From Petaurus breviceps papuanus (Eukaryota; Chordata; Mammalia; Diprotodontia; Petauridae), in the NCBI GenBank assembly GCA_028583685.1, contig JAMXIF010001195.1, forward strand, positions 15,216,627 to 15,280,626: 64,000 nt of DNA, given 5' to 3'. A model generated the notes under the pieces. The model ran no database searches. It saw only the letters and a program-made list of their open reading frames with translations, and was not told where the DNA came from. Shown in pieces: positions 1 to 14,905 of the stretch. A program made the position numbers and the translations under genes. The stretch's first letter is position 1, and each line of letters opens with the position of its first letter.

Positions 1-3000
1 TATATAAATGCAGTGGCTATTTTGATTTGATCAATGTTTTTGTTTGAAAAATCCTACCTCTTCCCACGGAAGCTCTGTCCTCTTTTGGGTTTTCTCAAGG
101 GACTTAGTTCCATCCAATCTGCCACAGCCTACTCCAAACTACTAGAACCATGGCCAAGAAGCCAAAACTCATCAACAAGTAGCTTCCTTAATGCAAAGCT
201 CAACAAATGAACCAGATTAGCTCTAGCCTTCAACTATAACTCAACATGAGGCTTGGAGATGAGTTTTTTTTTTTTCCCTTCCTACCTGAGGGTCAGAGAC
301 CAAAGTGACCTAGAGTCCCCAGTGAAGTAAGTTTTGCATCTGAAGAATATCTAAAAGCTCAGCATCAAAACAAATGATGTCTGAAATAACAATGCATTTA
401 TAACACTCGTCTTCTGGTTTGCTGATCTAGAGACCCATTCTAGTATGGCTTTGGCAATCTCATTTCCACAAAAGCAATGCAATCCCCTAAAAGGTTACTG
501 AAGTTTTCTTCAAGATAAGAAAGAAAATGAAAGATTTGTCCTAGTCTGTCTGATCATGTCAAATTATCCTCTAAAATTCATGGCTGTATTGTCCTCATTC
601 ACACTACATTTATTAATAAATTTTAACCTTACTAAATCATGGTGCTGTTAACCTATGAGAAATGTGCAATTTCCATGGATATTTTATAATCATTCACAAT
701 AAAAGTTATTAGTAGAATTTAAATTTACTAAACTATGATTTTGGTAACCTATCAGAAATAGCCAGAATGTTGTTACATATAAATTGAAATGCTAAAATAT
801 TCATTTTTTTCAACTTAAAAAAAATAGACATTTATTACTACTCACTTCCTTTGGTTTAGGGCTTTGCGTATTAATGGAAAATCAAAGGAGCAGTAACAGG
901 CATTTCAGTTGCTTAGCCCCTCTTTATTCATACTTTTCACTACCTTAAAAAATTCATTAGGAAAAAAATATAAAATGCAGATTTACTACTGACATTATAA
1001 ATTCCAACGCAAGACACACATCTGCACAGTAGGAACTTGAGTAAAGATACTGTCTGCTGTAAGTCCAAAAAAAAAAAGTCAAGCCAATCTCTTCCCATGG
1101 AAAGTTGCTTAACCTGTGAAAGAAGCAGGAAGAGGATATCAAAGGTAATATTGTAAATATGATCAGATAGTTAATTTTCAAAAAAAAATTTATATAATTT
1201 TAATGTTTTATATTTAATGAGCAAAATTTCTGTTTGTCATCAAATAAATGTGGATTGAAAATAGGATATAGGTATGTATAGACAGAGCTTTTAAAGGATA
1301 GAAATGAAGTGACATTTTTGATATTCATTTTAAACACAAAACTGAAATCATCCAAAATATTGATAGTTTGTAATTAGCTACAGGCTACAGGCCAATGACA
1401 TGGAATTTAGGAGAATATATTTTCATGACTATGGGGATTATGGTCATGATTAATTTTTGCCCTTTAACTTTTTGAGATTGATGAGGAAAAGTGAGCTAAG
1501 TAGATAACAGACAATCCCGCTTCTCAACCTCAGAAGCTTTCATAACACCTAAACTCATTTTCAGAGAAATCAAAATTCAAATTCATATTTAGATCTCAAT
1601 GGCCTTTTAAATAAAATAAGGGCAAGGAAAACCCTGATGGAACAATGTGTCAGACTTTTCTTTTACTATTCCTTGTCAGACAGAAGTTCTCAATAAGAAG
1701 ATATTACACTTTTTAAATGTATAATTTTCATACAAAGATTAAATAGCCTTCAACTAATAGGCAAATGTATTATAATCCTCTGTTGCTTCTTGTTTTTGTG
1801 CTTGGGGCATATTTTTAACTACTCTGGGGTTTTCTTCATGTGTAAAATGAAGATATTTATCAGAACATTTCTCAAGGAGAAGGGTCATTATAGAAATTAA
1901 TCAGAGAAAATGGCCATAAAAAGACATTAAATATGTCTTAAGAGTTCTGTTTTCTCACTTAGTATTCAACATGAAAGGGCAGTCTACATTTGCAGTACAT
2001 TTTGATAGTATACTACGAAAAAGAACATCTTTTGGATTTATAGTGTGAAATAATAACTCCTAGAAGATAAAGTGAAGAGACTGACTTTTTATCCCTCTAC
2101 CTAGTTGGTCATGGTGATAACCCTTCACCTTAATGTCATTTTCAGGCATTTAATGCTAGTGCTTGTGAAAATTTGTATTTCTTAAACAGTTTTAGATGTA
2201 GGTATATCTTCACCATGTTAGCATGTGGTAGCTGAAATATATAAGTTGTCTGAGTATAATTAATTAAATAAATTATGAGTATAAACGATATGAGTATAAA
2301 CTATCTGAGCATAAATTATATTCATTTTCCCATATATCCTTGAAACTTAGTATCTTGCAAAGCAGAAATTATAGAAGTGATTTTCATTACCAACTCTATG
2401 TTGCATTCTATATATGTGTGTGTATGATGTTTTATTTTTATGTTTCTGATGCACACAGCTTTTCATTATGTAGATGTTTATTGCAGTGTGTTACAATAAC
2501 CTCCTGTAGGTTATGATTGCAATGGGTGTTCCCATTTGAGGGTTAGGGCTTTTAAAATGGCTTTTTTAGTGTTTTGTAAATTACAAGCATTTCAACAAAT
2601 AGCTACAAAAAATATCTCTAAGAGTTGGAAAAAATAGAAAATGAAGACAGACAAAAAGAGAAAAGTATAGACTTTTAAAAATCAAAACTAAATTTTAAAA
2701 ATCCAAAATATTTAATGGCCAGAGTCTGCCATTTTTTCCAGATATCTTAATTTTTACCAGTGTGTCAAGAATCTGAAATATAATTGACACATTCTCTGTT
2801 CTCAGAAAAGTTGAGATATGCTTTGCTTCAGAGAATTCTCCAAATTGGTATTTCATGTTTTATGTTCCCATGTTTGTTCCCTTAAACAATAATTAAGTCT
2901 CTATCCAAAGATTTAACATGCCATTTTGTTACAGATGAAGAAAAATGTGTTTGTTTATTTTTTATCACTAGTTCAGTTGAATAGTACTGCCCCAGTGTAT

Positions 3001-4300
3001 CTCCCTACTTCACCAAAACCTTTGTCAGAACCTAGAATTCTCCCCACATAGGCTGTTTCCATGCACAAAAGCTTTGGGTGGATTAGCTGGATTGACCAAT
3101 TTAATTTCTCAGGCCAAAGAGCTGATAAAGCTGACCCCTTTCTCCTAGTCCTGAGGTTAGTTAGAGTGATATGCGAACAAATTAGTCTTCTAGCAGTATA
3201 CTTGTAGGTAGAAAGGGAATGGAGTAAGAGGTCCCTCCTTTCTCCAAAACAAAGAACCCTTATAAGGAACTTTGGAGGTGAATTAAAAGGAAGAATTCAT
3301 TACAGAATTTTAGTAAGTTTTCTGTAAGTGTAACTAATTTCTCCTTAAGGTGGTTATCCCAAATAAATTTAAGAAATGAGTATGAAGAACAGGGAAATTT
3401 ACTAGAAACTTAGTTGCTAGAGACAGAAGATGAAAATAACCTAACACTTCACTGCCTATAAAAGTATAAAAATTTAAATTATCCATAGATCGCAAAGATA
3501 GTGACTGAGATTCCTTTGTCTTTTGTAAATTTGCAAAGAGTGGATGATATACCCATTTGACAATGGAATATAAACCAAGGAGAAGAAACAACAAATAACT
3601 GATGAATACTCTTTGACCCAGCAGATTCTAGCTGCAGGACTGCAGGTCATATCAAGATAAGAGACTTCCAATATGTTCTTTCACCATTGCCCCCATATTC
3701 AATAGTGAGAAGGGAAAAGGTCTGCTCCTCTACTGAAGAAGGATGCTGTTAGAAATAATACTTTAAGTGATCTTCCATCTTTTTAAAAAAATGTAAGTTG
3801 TTTTGTTTTCAATGGAAGAAGATGGTGTAAGGGAACCTTAACAGAAAATGATACATAGATTGTTCATTTCAGCTGGGATTACCCTAGGGCTGAAGTTTGA
3901 TTTGTAGCTAAAAGATCTAAGAAAAGGGGAAAAAGAAACAGAAAGGAAAAAATTCAGAGATTGGGAAACTAATTATCGGTCTCATTCTTCACTCACTGCC
4001 TATGCTATATTATGTGAGAGGCAACTTTCTTCCATCACCACAAATCTAAGAATATGACTACCTTGAAGAATCTATGATAGAAACAATAAAGTTAGACTAT
4101 TTCAGCATATTCCCAATTGTAAAGGGAAGAATTTTGCTTTTTGTCTCAGGAGTCCTTTTCTGAATTTTTATAATAATGTGATTTTTTTTCTACTTGAGCA
4201 AAGTGAAATATAGATTTTTAAAGGATAAGAAAATCAAGTACTACCAAAAATTCAATGATCTGTTATATGCTTCAAGTAACTTCAGTTTATTCATCTTTAT
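1..4300. other. AT-rich repeat-poor unique stretch
   Basis: No repeat family, RNA gene or coding exon is recognised here. Open frames are short and start in AT-rich sequence without coding character. Short A or T runs occur (for example near 265 and 1065), but there is no long microsatellite. The segment could hold very old degraded repeats or non-coding regulatory sequence; nothing visible separates these. Confidence 0.5.
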
Positions 4301-4309
4301 TTCACCCAA

Positions 4310-4680
4310 TGAATGTAGAATGTGGTGCTTAAACTGAAACTTAAAGAAATCTAGGGATTCTTAGAGGAGGAGGTGATGAGGGAGTACATTTCAGAAATGG
4401 GGGGGGGGAGTCAGTATATGAACAGGGAGATATGAGATGCGATGGTATGAGAAACAGTGTGATCGGGCCATAGAGTACATAAAGGGGAGTAATGAAAAAT
4501 AAGGTTGGAAAGATAGACTGAGGGAAGCTTGTAAAGAGCTTTAAATGACAAATTTAGGAGTTGATATTTCACCCTAGTGGATGGGGGGCAATGGAGTTTA
4601 CTGAGTATGGGAATGATATGGTCAAATCTGAACCTTGAGAAAACCATTTTGCTAGCTATGGAGAGAATGGAAATACATAG
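4310..4680 (-). repeat. L2 LINE fragment, antisense
   Basis: On the + strand this reads like the reverse complement of the 3' part of an L2 LINE. It has the usual series of phrases: a pair of group words around 'ggggagtaatgaaaaataagg', 'aggttggaaagatag', 'aaagagctttaaatgac', 'gcaatggagtttactgag' and 'gatatggtcaaatctg'. The same blocks occur in the antisense L2 at 44.9-45.6 kb. Divergence is high, as expected for L2, which stopped moving before marsupials and placentals split. A run of nine or more G lies at about 4400. Confidence 0.75.
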
Positions 4681-4689
4681 ACATGCATG

Positions 4690-7600
4690 TGTCTATATAT
4701 GTATATTTATATGTGTGTATACTAATTAAATGACAATTGATTTTATTTATCTGTGTAAAAGTCAACCTTTTCATCATGGAAAAAAATATATTTTTGAAAC
4801 CAGAACTGAAAGTCATTGCTGTATACTGTTGAATGGGATAGGGAAAAAAATATTTCCCTTAATTTATATACTTTATATTAAATGACACTACAACAAATAA
4901 CTCATATTTAAGGTTTTTTTTCTTTTTAAATATTGAAGATTAACCTGTATTCATGAAATAAGATTATGGAATAAAAATTAAAGTCTAGATTATAGGCATA
5001 TATTTATTTATAGCACATATATCAGACAAAGCTTCAATTTTCCTTTTTTTATCCCCTTCCAAAGTATTCTACCCTCCATACAATCCTGTTTTTAGTTTGG
5101 ACAGGGGAACAGTATGGAAAGAAACACCTTGAATTCTCTATGTACAGATTCCTAAGAAGAGAGACTAATTATAACACATTTAGAGTTATCACAACTACCT
5201 TTTCCTTCACAAAGAACAAACCTAATAGCATGCAAGACGGAGAAAAGTCTAATGTCTATTCAATGAAAGTTTCTTCTCTATTCATCCTTAACTTTGTACT
5301 GAACCACACTTCCTTTTGAATCACTCTTTGCTTAGTTATCAAGCAGAAGGCTACTTTACATGTGCATTTAGTTATGAGGGAAATAGTATTTCCGCCAATC
5401 CCATTTCCTCCAAGTTAAGGTATATAATGACAGGCTGTTCCTTTTTCATATGGTAGTTGGGAGGGGGAAGGGAGAAACCAGAAATGACTATTAAAGCAAA
5501 AAAATGAATGTATGGATCCTTAGATACAGTAATAAGAAGACATGCTTGTGAGAAAGAAATCTGGGGGAGGGGAACCCAACAACCAACTATTGATTCAAAG
5601 GTGCAAATCCTTTCAAATCAAACTACTTGAGGTTTCAAGAGGAATGATTGAAAGTTTAAAAGATAAACTTGGTAAAATTCTTTAGTAAAATACTGAATCA
5701 CTTTTTCTCTGTCCAAAAGAATTTGACAGCCAGCACACGGCTGTCACCACTTATGAGACCACTCTGATGTGTATGCATGTGCTTTATGGCTGTATGTATC
5801 AGTGTAGAATAGGACCAAAAATCAGTTTTTTTAGCTCTATAGGTAGTTTACTACTGCGAAATAATTTCTTGAAAGTATTTTTCCCTAATCAAAGATGACC
5901 ATGACTGAAATTACAATTTGTAAATTAAAATCAGAGATTACATAATCAATTGCCATTTTAGATTCAGCAAATGCATGAAATGTTTTTGGCTAAATCTTTT
6001 TTTCTCCTCATTTTTTAATTACATAAAATGCAGGGCAAAAAAAAATCATTTAATCCCTTGATATCCAGTTCATTTTTTTTCAATTTCTTTTGACAGTCAC
6101 TTGATAACCAATATAACTTTTAAGTCTTTGCTTTCTTAAAGAAGTTGTGTTTGTTTTGCTACAGAAGTTACATTTGTTATCTAATCATTGCAGAAATTCT
6201 ATTTAGTCTTCAGAGTTAAACTTAGTTTCAAACAATATGAGTAAATTTGTAAACTCAGAGACCAAAATGTGCAAAGTTACTTTTCCTTATTAAATGAAAG
6301 TTTTTACAATGCTTTCATTAGTCTTTTCAACCATGTTTTAAATTTAATTTTGCCTATGTTCACCATTTAGCAATAGATTCTCATTTTAAATGATAAATGA
6401 ATGCCATAACTTCTTTATACTACGTGGATCATCACATCTATTTTTACATAATGAACTTTTCTTATTTTAAGTACACTGTTATATACCTTGCACATATGTT
6501 CATAGTATATTCAATTTCATTATTTGTAAAAAGTCAACATAACATTAAGATACAGTGTCTAAAAGTTTGTCATAAAATTATTCATTTGTAACTATGGAAT
6601 CCTCTGTGTCTATATAGACTAGAGAAACTTCTGCATTGAGTAATATTTTAAATATGTACTTGGTCCTCCTTGATTTTATGCTCTCTACTTATAAAATCAT
6701 TTTGTTTATTTTTGGACATGTGACAGTTATATGGAAATCAAAGCAGGGAAAAATTGAGAGTAATCAAACTTCAGAGGAGACAAATTTATAATTTTTGTTT
6801 CATATCTGTAAGATGAATACTTTTTTCCTTTAGTTATAGCTCTATTTTTTCCCTCAAACCTATGCTTAGTAGGAGTTATTCAGATTGCCTCTTACCTCTT
6901 CAGCCTCCTAACACCCCTTACATGTAAGTCCTCTTGTAGTTAATACCAGTAGTCTCTTATATAATTAATTAATGAAAGAATTAATTTATTTCTTTGTGTT
7001 TGAAAATACTACTTAGTATTTCACCTCTCACAGGGTGATCTTTTCCTCAGAAGGAATTTATCTCTTTTGTGCTATAGAGAAGGTGAAAACAAACAAATAA
7101 GTTTTTATGCACCACACATATCTGCCATGTTTGAAATTTAAATGTAAAGGTAAAAGGTTTCTCAGAGATTACATTTTGCTGAGTACAATATCACCTTATT
7201 TGGCTCACTTACTGACAATTTCCTGCTGATAATCACTGATTATCTCAACTACACTCAGTGAGCCATATGAATTACAATTTAGGCCTAAGTCTCCTATAGT
7301 ATCAGGGAATTTTGTTTGAGATTGTTTTTGTCCTTGGATTGTTTCAGGCAGTTCAATGGACATCAGTTCATCCCTTCATGTGTGGGACTCCTGTTAGTTG
7401 CGCAGCCTGATCTTACCATTTTCTCCTTTTCCAAATTTTGCTCAGAGTCCAGGAGAATCTTGAGCACCTTAATATTTGCTTAATTTCTGTTTTGATTGGA
7501 AAGAGGAGAGCAAACTCATTTGGAAATGAATTTTGTCATTTCAGGCTGCATTGAAGGTTTTCTTGAAATGTGTAAGACTGTGAGAAGTCATCCTCATCAC

Positions 7601-10600
7601 GGAATGTGGGAGCTCATCTTAATTATGGTCGATTGCAATGCCATACTTATATTAATAATGTTTTTTTTTATGTTAAAGAGATTTTTTTGACCTTTTGGAG
7701 TACAGAAATCAATAAGAAGTTGATAAAGCCAAGTTCATTGCTGCCAAAAGTAAAACCAGCCTGATTTGTTTACTTACCTAAGCCTTCATCTGTCAGGCCC
7801 ATTCTGAAATGATTTATAGACCTCTACCCAATGAAATCATTTAAAGTAGATTAGATTCAGGGAACAATCACCTCTAATATGACAAGCTGATGGAGGCTGA
7901 CAGGTAACCAAGTTGCTCTGGATGGCAAACAAGTTCCTGAAATTCTGATTAAATTAAAATATTAATGGTACCACTGGGAAAATAAGATTGAATCATGTTA
8001 GGCGAATTCAGTATTAGAACCAAAATGCAAATCCAGAGTCACTCTGTGTGGGAAGAAAGCCTGCATCAGTACCAGGGGAAGTTACCTTAGGAAGCGAGAA
8101 AGCAGGAAGTGAATTCAAATGAAAAGCTTGGTGCCAGGAGCCCATCTTCACCTTTCCAAGGTCTATGAAACAACAAGGCCTTCCAGGCTCTGGGGGTGGG
8201 CGGAAGGCTCCTGAGAGCCTTCATATTTTTATGGACTTGCTGCACCATGTTAATGAACATCTCTTGTCTCCTTCAGGTTATAAAGGTTACTCCTTTGCAT
8301 CCTTGTTTCAAGCTCTTCTTACCACCCCCCTCCCAATCCCACCTTTGTATTGGTTTAGTTCATGCTTTAAATTTGTCTCGATAAGCTCTAACCTGCCACA
8401 CAAAATAGTTCTAACTGCATCGTAATTGACATATAGAACTGAAACTCTGGAGGCTTATTATTCAGAGGCTCAGAAGTGTTTTTTTAATTGATTTGTATGG
8501 GGTTTTTTTCCTGTTGAAATAACATGTATGACCCTTTCACTGGCTGTCAGGGGAATAAGTTTTCTTTATTAACAAGAGCTTAGTTATACATTTTTGTGTC
8601 TTTAGTGATATCGGGAACTTTCTAATTGAGTAAACCAAATCTATTACAAGTTCCGAGTTCTGGATGAGCAAAGACCAAAGGAAATAAAAGCATCATTGCT
8701 GTCTCAGAAGGGTTTAACTGAAATCACTGCATAAGATATTACTAACCATGAGCTCTGAGATGGTATAGCTCCTCTGACTAGAAGACTTGGTAATGTGTGC
8801 TAGAAACCTTGGAAAATTAAAAAGGTGCTTCCATATATAACAATAAATTATATTTCTTCCCTAAATTTAAAGGAGTAAAAATAACTTTGTTTTGTTTAAT
8901 GAGGAATTATCCTCTTTTATGACATAAATATATTGGATTTCTACAAGGGGAATTCTTAACAGAAACATTTTTTACATACACACATTAAAAAGAAAAATGA
9001 TGAAACTTTGGCTTACCCAGATATTTAGAAAGCAAACAGCAATGATAAAATCTAACTGCAACTTTAAATTTGTAGGTCATCATATATATTACAGTTTTAA
9101 TGTCACTGAATCCAAATAACAAAGTAGTCCTGGTCTAGTTTTCAAAATTATTTTAGAAACAAACTTACATAGAGAGATAGACAGACAGACAGAAACACAC
9201 ACACATATAGAAAAAATCTTTCATTTTTATTTGAATATATGGGCAATTAAAATTAAGAGGAATTATTGAAGCAGTTTTAAAGCCTCATAAACTCTGAGAA
9301 ACTTGACATGGCCAATTCAAAACAAGCACTCATGAAATTTGTGTCCTTGAATTTATAGTCCAATTTAAGGTGCACTGTATTCAATGAATTTGGAACAATG
9401 CATGATAGTCCTAATAAAAATCTATTATTTAAATATGTTGGAATTTTCCCACCTATAAAATTTGAAAATGTGATATTTATGTGGGACCTCTCAGAGTCCA
9501 ATGAGGATCCTTAAAAGAGGCCCCACCCCTTCAAGCCCTGCCTTTAGGAAGAGAAGTCACCACCATGGAGAATATTAGCTCCAGAATGATGAGCTAGGCT
9601 TCAGTGCTTATGAAGCACAGAATATTTTAGAGCAGTGTATAGGTACGATATTGAGTGATAAGGATTGTAATATAAATAATGTCCATAAATAGACTGCAAA
9701 TATAGTGAAATAATCCTGAACACATTTAGTAAAGTTAGGAAAGACATATAAATATATTGGCACTTATTCAGTGATGTCAAAGAGTAGATCTGATTTACTT
9801 GAAGCCAGCTCTTTTTTTTTGGAATACCACATCTGATGGAACCTACACCATAAGATGGGAAAATCAAACCATCAACTATATCATCAATGTTTTTGCCATT
9901 ACTGTTATCCTATATCTCTGTGGAATTATTAGTATAACAAATTATCAAAATGTTTTTGAATAAAACTATTCATAGCATAACCTTATTGTGTTAGAAGTGA
10001 AAGTATGTCACTGCCTTCAGAACAGTAAAACGTGACCATTATTAATGACCTAATCTTATAGCTCGTAGTATACTTTAAACATTTTCACTGTTAGAAAAAT
10101 ATCAAGCCTAAAAATATAAAACATTAAGTCTAAATGATATGTTTATATTCTCACCAGCTTTTCATTAATATTATGTATACAGGAAAATGAAGGAATTAAG
10201 TTTGGGATAATATTATCTTGATTTGGAAAAGTAAAATTCTAACCTACATAAGTCTGTATAAACAAGTTCCTTGTTCAATAATTATCAGTGCCTTATTTGT
10301 TTATTCATTACTCTTATATAGTAACTAGAATTAACTTATTCTTTAAGGTAATTATTTGGTGCCCTTTGTTCCAAAATCTTGAGTTAAGAATTCAACAATA
10401 TTGGTGAATTGATTTCTCTAGTTCAATAAAGTTTACTGTGGAAAAATAACAGATACACTAATTCAATAATAATTATCTTTTCAATCATTCATTCTATATT
10501 CAATAAGTATCTGTTGATCATTATGCATAGCACACTGGCTATCTGATACATTGCTGGTACTTTCCACCTAGTTTGGAAACTGTAGCATATTGTATGGGGT

Positions 10601-12395
10601 ATGAACTTGGGTATAAAAGCATTTGGTCTGCACCTTAGACCATATAAGACGACAGTGATGTTTAATTAATTTTTAAGGGGAAAATAAAATGAAGAGAAGC
10701 CATGCAGAAGTTAGTTAAGTCAGGTTTTTTCTATAAATGGATTTTATTTAGCATTGTAGACATGACTTAGAGATATATTTAAAGAAAGTTTGTCAATATG
10801 CACAATTAATTTTGTTCTTATTTTCATTACTAGCAAGTTGCGTTTATTGTTTTGTAACTAATTGGTGAGTGTAAATCAACTATGTGAAGTTTAAACTGTA
10901 TAGAGTAAGTTATAAATGTAAAGTGTACTTTCATTAGCAGGCTATGTAACAACTCAGGGCTTACAAAATGTAGAAAAAAATAGTGAGGAGCATGGCTTGA
11001 AATTAGTGTATGCACGGATCAGCTTCCAAACGCAAATTCAATCTGCCACCTAAGCAAGATAATGACATTATAAATGCAAATAAAAGAGAAAATTTAAAAT
11101 ATAGTGTTCTCACACAATGCTTTCCCACAAAGGTAAAAATGTAAACCCCATTCAGAATGAAAGAAGGTGTTTGGGAATCTATCAAACTACCATTTTACTC
11201 CTTTGCATCTCTGTTGACTTTGGCAGACTGTGTAGGCTGAATGGTTGACTAATGATGTAGTTCAGTTTTGGTTTTAGAGGTTTCTTTTGGACACTAGTCT
11301 TCGGTATGAAATGGAATAATATCTTAGCAAAGTTAAGGAAAGCTCAATTTACCTTGTTATTAAAGAAAATGAACTTTCTTTATCCTTAGTTTCCTGTCTC
11401 CACGGTGTCATCAACATTTCCCTAGTAAGACTCTAGCGCAACCAAATAAGAAGATGCTAATAATAAAGTTTAAAGAGAATGTACCTTGAATAATTAAAAA
11501 AAAAACAACCTTAATCTCTGGAGAATGACAAAACTTTAAAGGAAAACCTTGGAGGAAGGCAGGTAATAGGGGAGAAAAACATGAATGAAAGATTCAGTCA
11601 TTCCTTTTTCCAGTAGCTTACAAAGATATCCCGATGAATATAGGACCTGTATTCAATGAGAGAAGTCATAGTGTGCAAGCCATACAAATAAACCATGGAA
11701 ACTGTTTTGATCATGTTGATTCAACCACATGCATAGACACACTGATGTTTTCATGGACAGGACTACTAATGGCATTCAGATCATCTAAATTTAAGTCCAT
11801 GGTCCTAAACAGTAAAATATAAAATATTCAGACCGAATGAATTCAGAATTTTCAATAAATTAGACATGATATCTGTGAAGCTGGTAAGTGAACTAGTACA
11901 AAATTGCTGTGCTTTTTGAATCCAAAATAGGAAATAACCACTAGATACTTAAATGTGTGAACAATTGGCAAAAGTGATGGTAAAGGCTAGTTAGGATAGC
12001 TTATCCACAGACCGGGTAGAAGAACTGTCAAAGAAAAGGTTTTGATTTTTCTGCAAACAGGAAAGAAAATAATAAAGGGAAATATCAAAAAAAGAGTGAT
12101 CATTGTAATACTTAAAGGAGAGACAGGAAATGATTAAGATATGAATAAGAAATAGAGGAAGGGTCATGGAATAAATGCTATCTGCCATGAGTAGAGAATT
12201 AGGAAAAGAGAGATTTATAACCAAGGGAGGTAGGGAAAGCGAGTTTATTTAACTGCCACGGTACTTTACTACCTTATCAGGAAGAGAGGAATTCAATCCA
12301 AGAAACTTCAAGAATTTGCCCCAGTATATATGGGATTTAAGCATTCATTCATTCATTAGCTTAATATAATTAAGGTGTTTTTACACTGTATGCCA
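4690..12395. other. AT-rich repeat-poor unique stretch
   Basis: I see no gene and almost no interspersed repeat over about 7.7 kb. A weak L2-like 3' end may lie near 10,480-10,560. A short GACA/AC-rich run sits at about 9175-9205. The part at about 7,790-8,010 is non-repetitive and of mixed composition and is listed among the findings as a candidate conserved non-coding element. The low density of young SINEs and LINEs contrasts with the rest of the window. Confidence 0.5.
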
Positions 12396-12399
12396 AGTG

Positions 12400-12545
12400 G
12401 GAAAGCCTGAGATAAAGTCTCGATTTTATTACATGCTCAAGTCACTTCTTTCTGGGCTCTCAGTTTTCTCAAATGTAAAATGAGGAATTCAGATGACATG
12501 ATCTTGATGGTTCCTTTCACCTCCAACATAATGGAATACAAGAAT
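12400..12545 (+). repeat. MIR3-type SINE fragment
   Basis: The segment carries the MIR3-like order: a 'caagtcacttc' CORE motif, then 'cagttttctcaaatgtaaaatgagg', then the 'gatggttcctttcacctccaacat' 3' body. The tRNA-related head is missing or unrecognisable. Orientation is sense on the + strand. Confidence 0.6.
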
Positions 12546-12549
12546 ATAC

Positions 12550-14750
12550 CTGTGTATACTTCTCCTAGGTAGCTTCAATTATAACCTTCTCTCACTAGCA
12601 ATTATCCAAAAAATAAATCATTTATTAACAAAAAAATGTTTTATTTTTATTCCCAATATAAAACTATAATTTTAGAAACGCAGCTCTAAAATGATGTGAT
12701 CTATAACCTATGAGAAATAAATTATCGTTTTCTATAATAAAAAGCTATTTTATTTCCCCAATCTCCACCTCCCTTTGAAAATAATGAAAAACTCTCAGCT
12801 CAAAAGTTTTCAAATTAGAATGAAAATGTTAGTCAATGAGATCTTTTGCTGTCATATTTTGAAAGTAGATTCATTCACAAATAAGCTAGGATTTTGTTTT
12901 ATTCTATGCTGAATACATTGGATAAATATTGAATGTCCATGGTTCTCAGAGCCCTGTAATTGCCACTGACCAGTCATATACATCTCAGAAAATGTCACTG
13001 GCTCACAGAGGTCTATTTCAAAACATTCTTTCAGTAGTCAAAGAATAACTCTGGATTCATACACATGTAACCTTGCTACATAAAATGGCCAAAGTGGGCC
13101 TTCAACTAGCTTTGATTATTTGTGACATTCACTAATGTTTGGGATTGGATTATTTTACGCCAACACACATTAAACATTCCAAAATATATGACACATTTAG
13201 AGACCATGTTTTTAAGAATAATTTGTCAAATTAGATTTCTGAAAATTTTGAACTTGACCTAAAAAGCAACTCAAGTTTCATATCCCTAATTTATAAATAA
13301 TTAATCTGTCGTTCCTAAAATACCTTGTACTCTAATATGAAACATGGAATATAAATATAGCAAGGTTTCATTTTGATCAGGAAACAGAAGAAGAATTCAT
13401 CATTTTGGAATATATAATGGGGCAGGGAATATAGGGCAGTCTTTGCTATTGTGAAAAATCCAAGTTTTTGAATAATTAAAAAATAGATATATTTGTTTTT
13501 ATACAATTCAAACTCTAAACCAAAATATATTGTTCATATGTGAAACAAATATAAAATTAGCAGCTTAGTTAATAGAATAAGATTGATAGTCTGACTATAT
13601 TACAGAGAAATTTATTGTTAAAAAGGGGAAAATAGTTATATGATTGAATAAGAATCACAAAATTCAAGTTTCTAAGTCATTTTATATTCTTAATAAGCAG
13701 AGTCCACATTCATCCAATTTTATTGGAGAGTGAATAAAGTAATAAATGGAAGTTAGAAGGTTTGAAGTGCATTGTTTGCTCTTTCACTGACTGTTGCAAT
13801 CTCCATAGTTGTGGTTGAATGTACATAATCTGAGTTTCCATGGCCCACCCTTACAGTTTCACAAGCTTAGTCACAAAATATAGTTTCTTCATTCATGACT
13901 GAATGTTATGTAAAAAAGGAAAAGGGAATATTTCAGTCATATCCAATCTGATCTAATCTACATAGATGTTACCTCTAAAGATATACATTGACCAAAGTCT
14001 TGAAGAAAAATAAAATCAATAAAGTAATGAATCACTCTTTTATTTGGTCTTCTTTTACCAAAGGTAATTATTTTTTTTATAAGTAAAGCACTTTTCTTTT
14101 ATTACTATCCTGTGGAATTAAAGTATTGACCTGGCTTTGATCCTCAGTGTGACATGTAAGACTTTGAGAATGTCAGCATACTTGTGAAATACAAACATAT
14201 GTTCATTGAAGAAACACAGTAAGAAGGGGCTTTATTTTTAATATATAGCTAGCCTTTGAAGGAAAGGTATACACGCAAGCATGATTCAGTCTTCAGTTGA
14301 CCAAGTACCTATTTAAAGCTCTATTTTGTCCTTTATACTCAAAGGAAGGGAAAAGTAAAACATTTGATTTCAGCAGCTGCAGCTCATTCCCCTTTCCAAA
14401 ACCTGAACAAAAACCTTCCCCAGACACATAAGAATGCACTGTCAGCATCTTGAACAATGGTCCTTGCCCCTACCAGGGGCCTTGCTAAGCATCATCAAGT
14501 CTTCAGGATAAGACACATTTTCTTTTCTTTCTGTATCTCCTGGAAAATCTTAATCCAGGCAATAGGGCTTGATGCTGTTTCTCCAGAATAAATCCCAATA
14601 GGTTCACCCCAACCTACCAAGTTAAACAGGTAGTTTACACACGTAGTCATTAGTACTATCTCTTGCAAATAAACTGAAACCATATACCTCAGCTACAGCA
14701 GCTACATGCATTTCCACAAGGACTGGTACACATATAAGAACTACAAAGGA
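12550..14750. other. Unique AT-rich stretch
   Basis: No recognisable gene, RNA or repeat. Frames are short and AT-driven. Some parts may be ancient repeats beyond recognition by eye. Confidence 0.45.
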
Positions 14751-14754
14751 TCTC

Positions 14755-14905
14755 CATGATCACTTAGTATAGCCCCTTTGTTTTATAGATGAATTCAAAG
14801 TCAAATGACTTGCCCAAGGTCACATAGGTGATAAGTAGAGATCCAGAATTTAAATCCAGACTCTCTGACTTCAGACACAATATATTCCAACTATAATATA
14901 CTGCT
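14755..14905 (-). repeat. MIR/THER SINE, antisense
   Basis: The + strand shows the reverse complement of a CORE-SINE: 'tagatgaattcaaagtcaaatgacttgcccaaggtcacata' followed by 'gatccagaatttaaatccagactc'. The 'cttgcccaaggtcaca' block is the antisense form of the conserved CORE region, and the second block is the antisense B-box side. Ends are degraded. Confidence 0.7.

Noticed and set aside
150-185. ATG in good context (ccatggcc) starting a short frame
   Set aside because: The frame ends after about ten codons, and no upstream promoter or downstream exon is visible.
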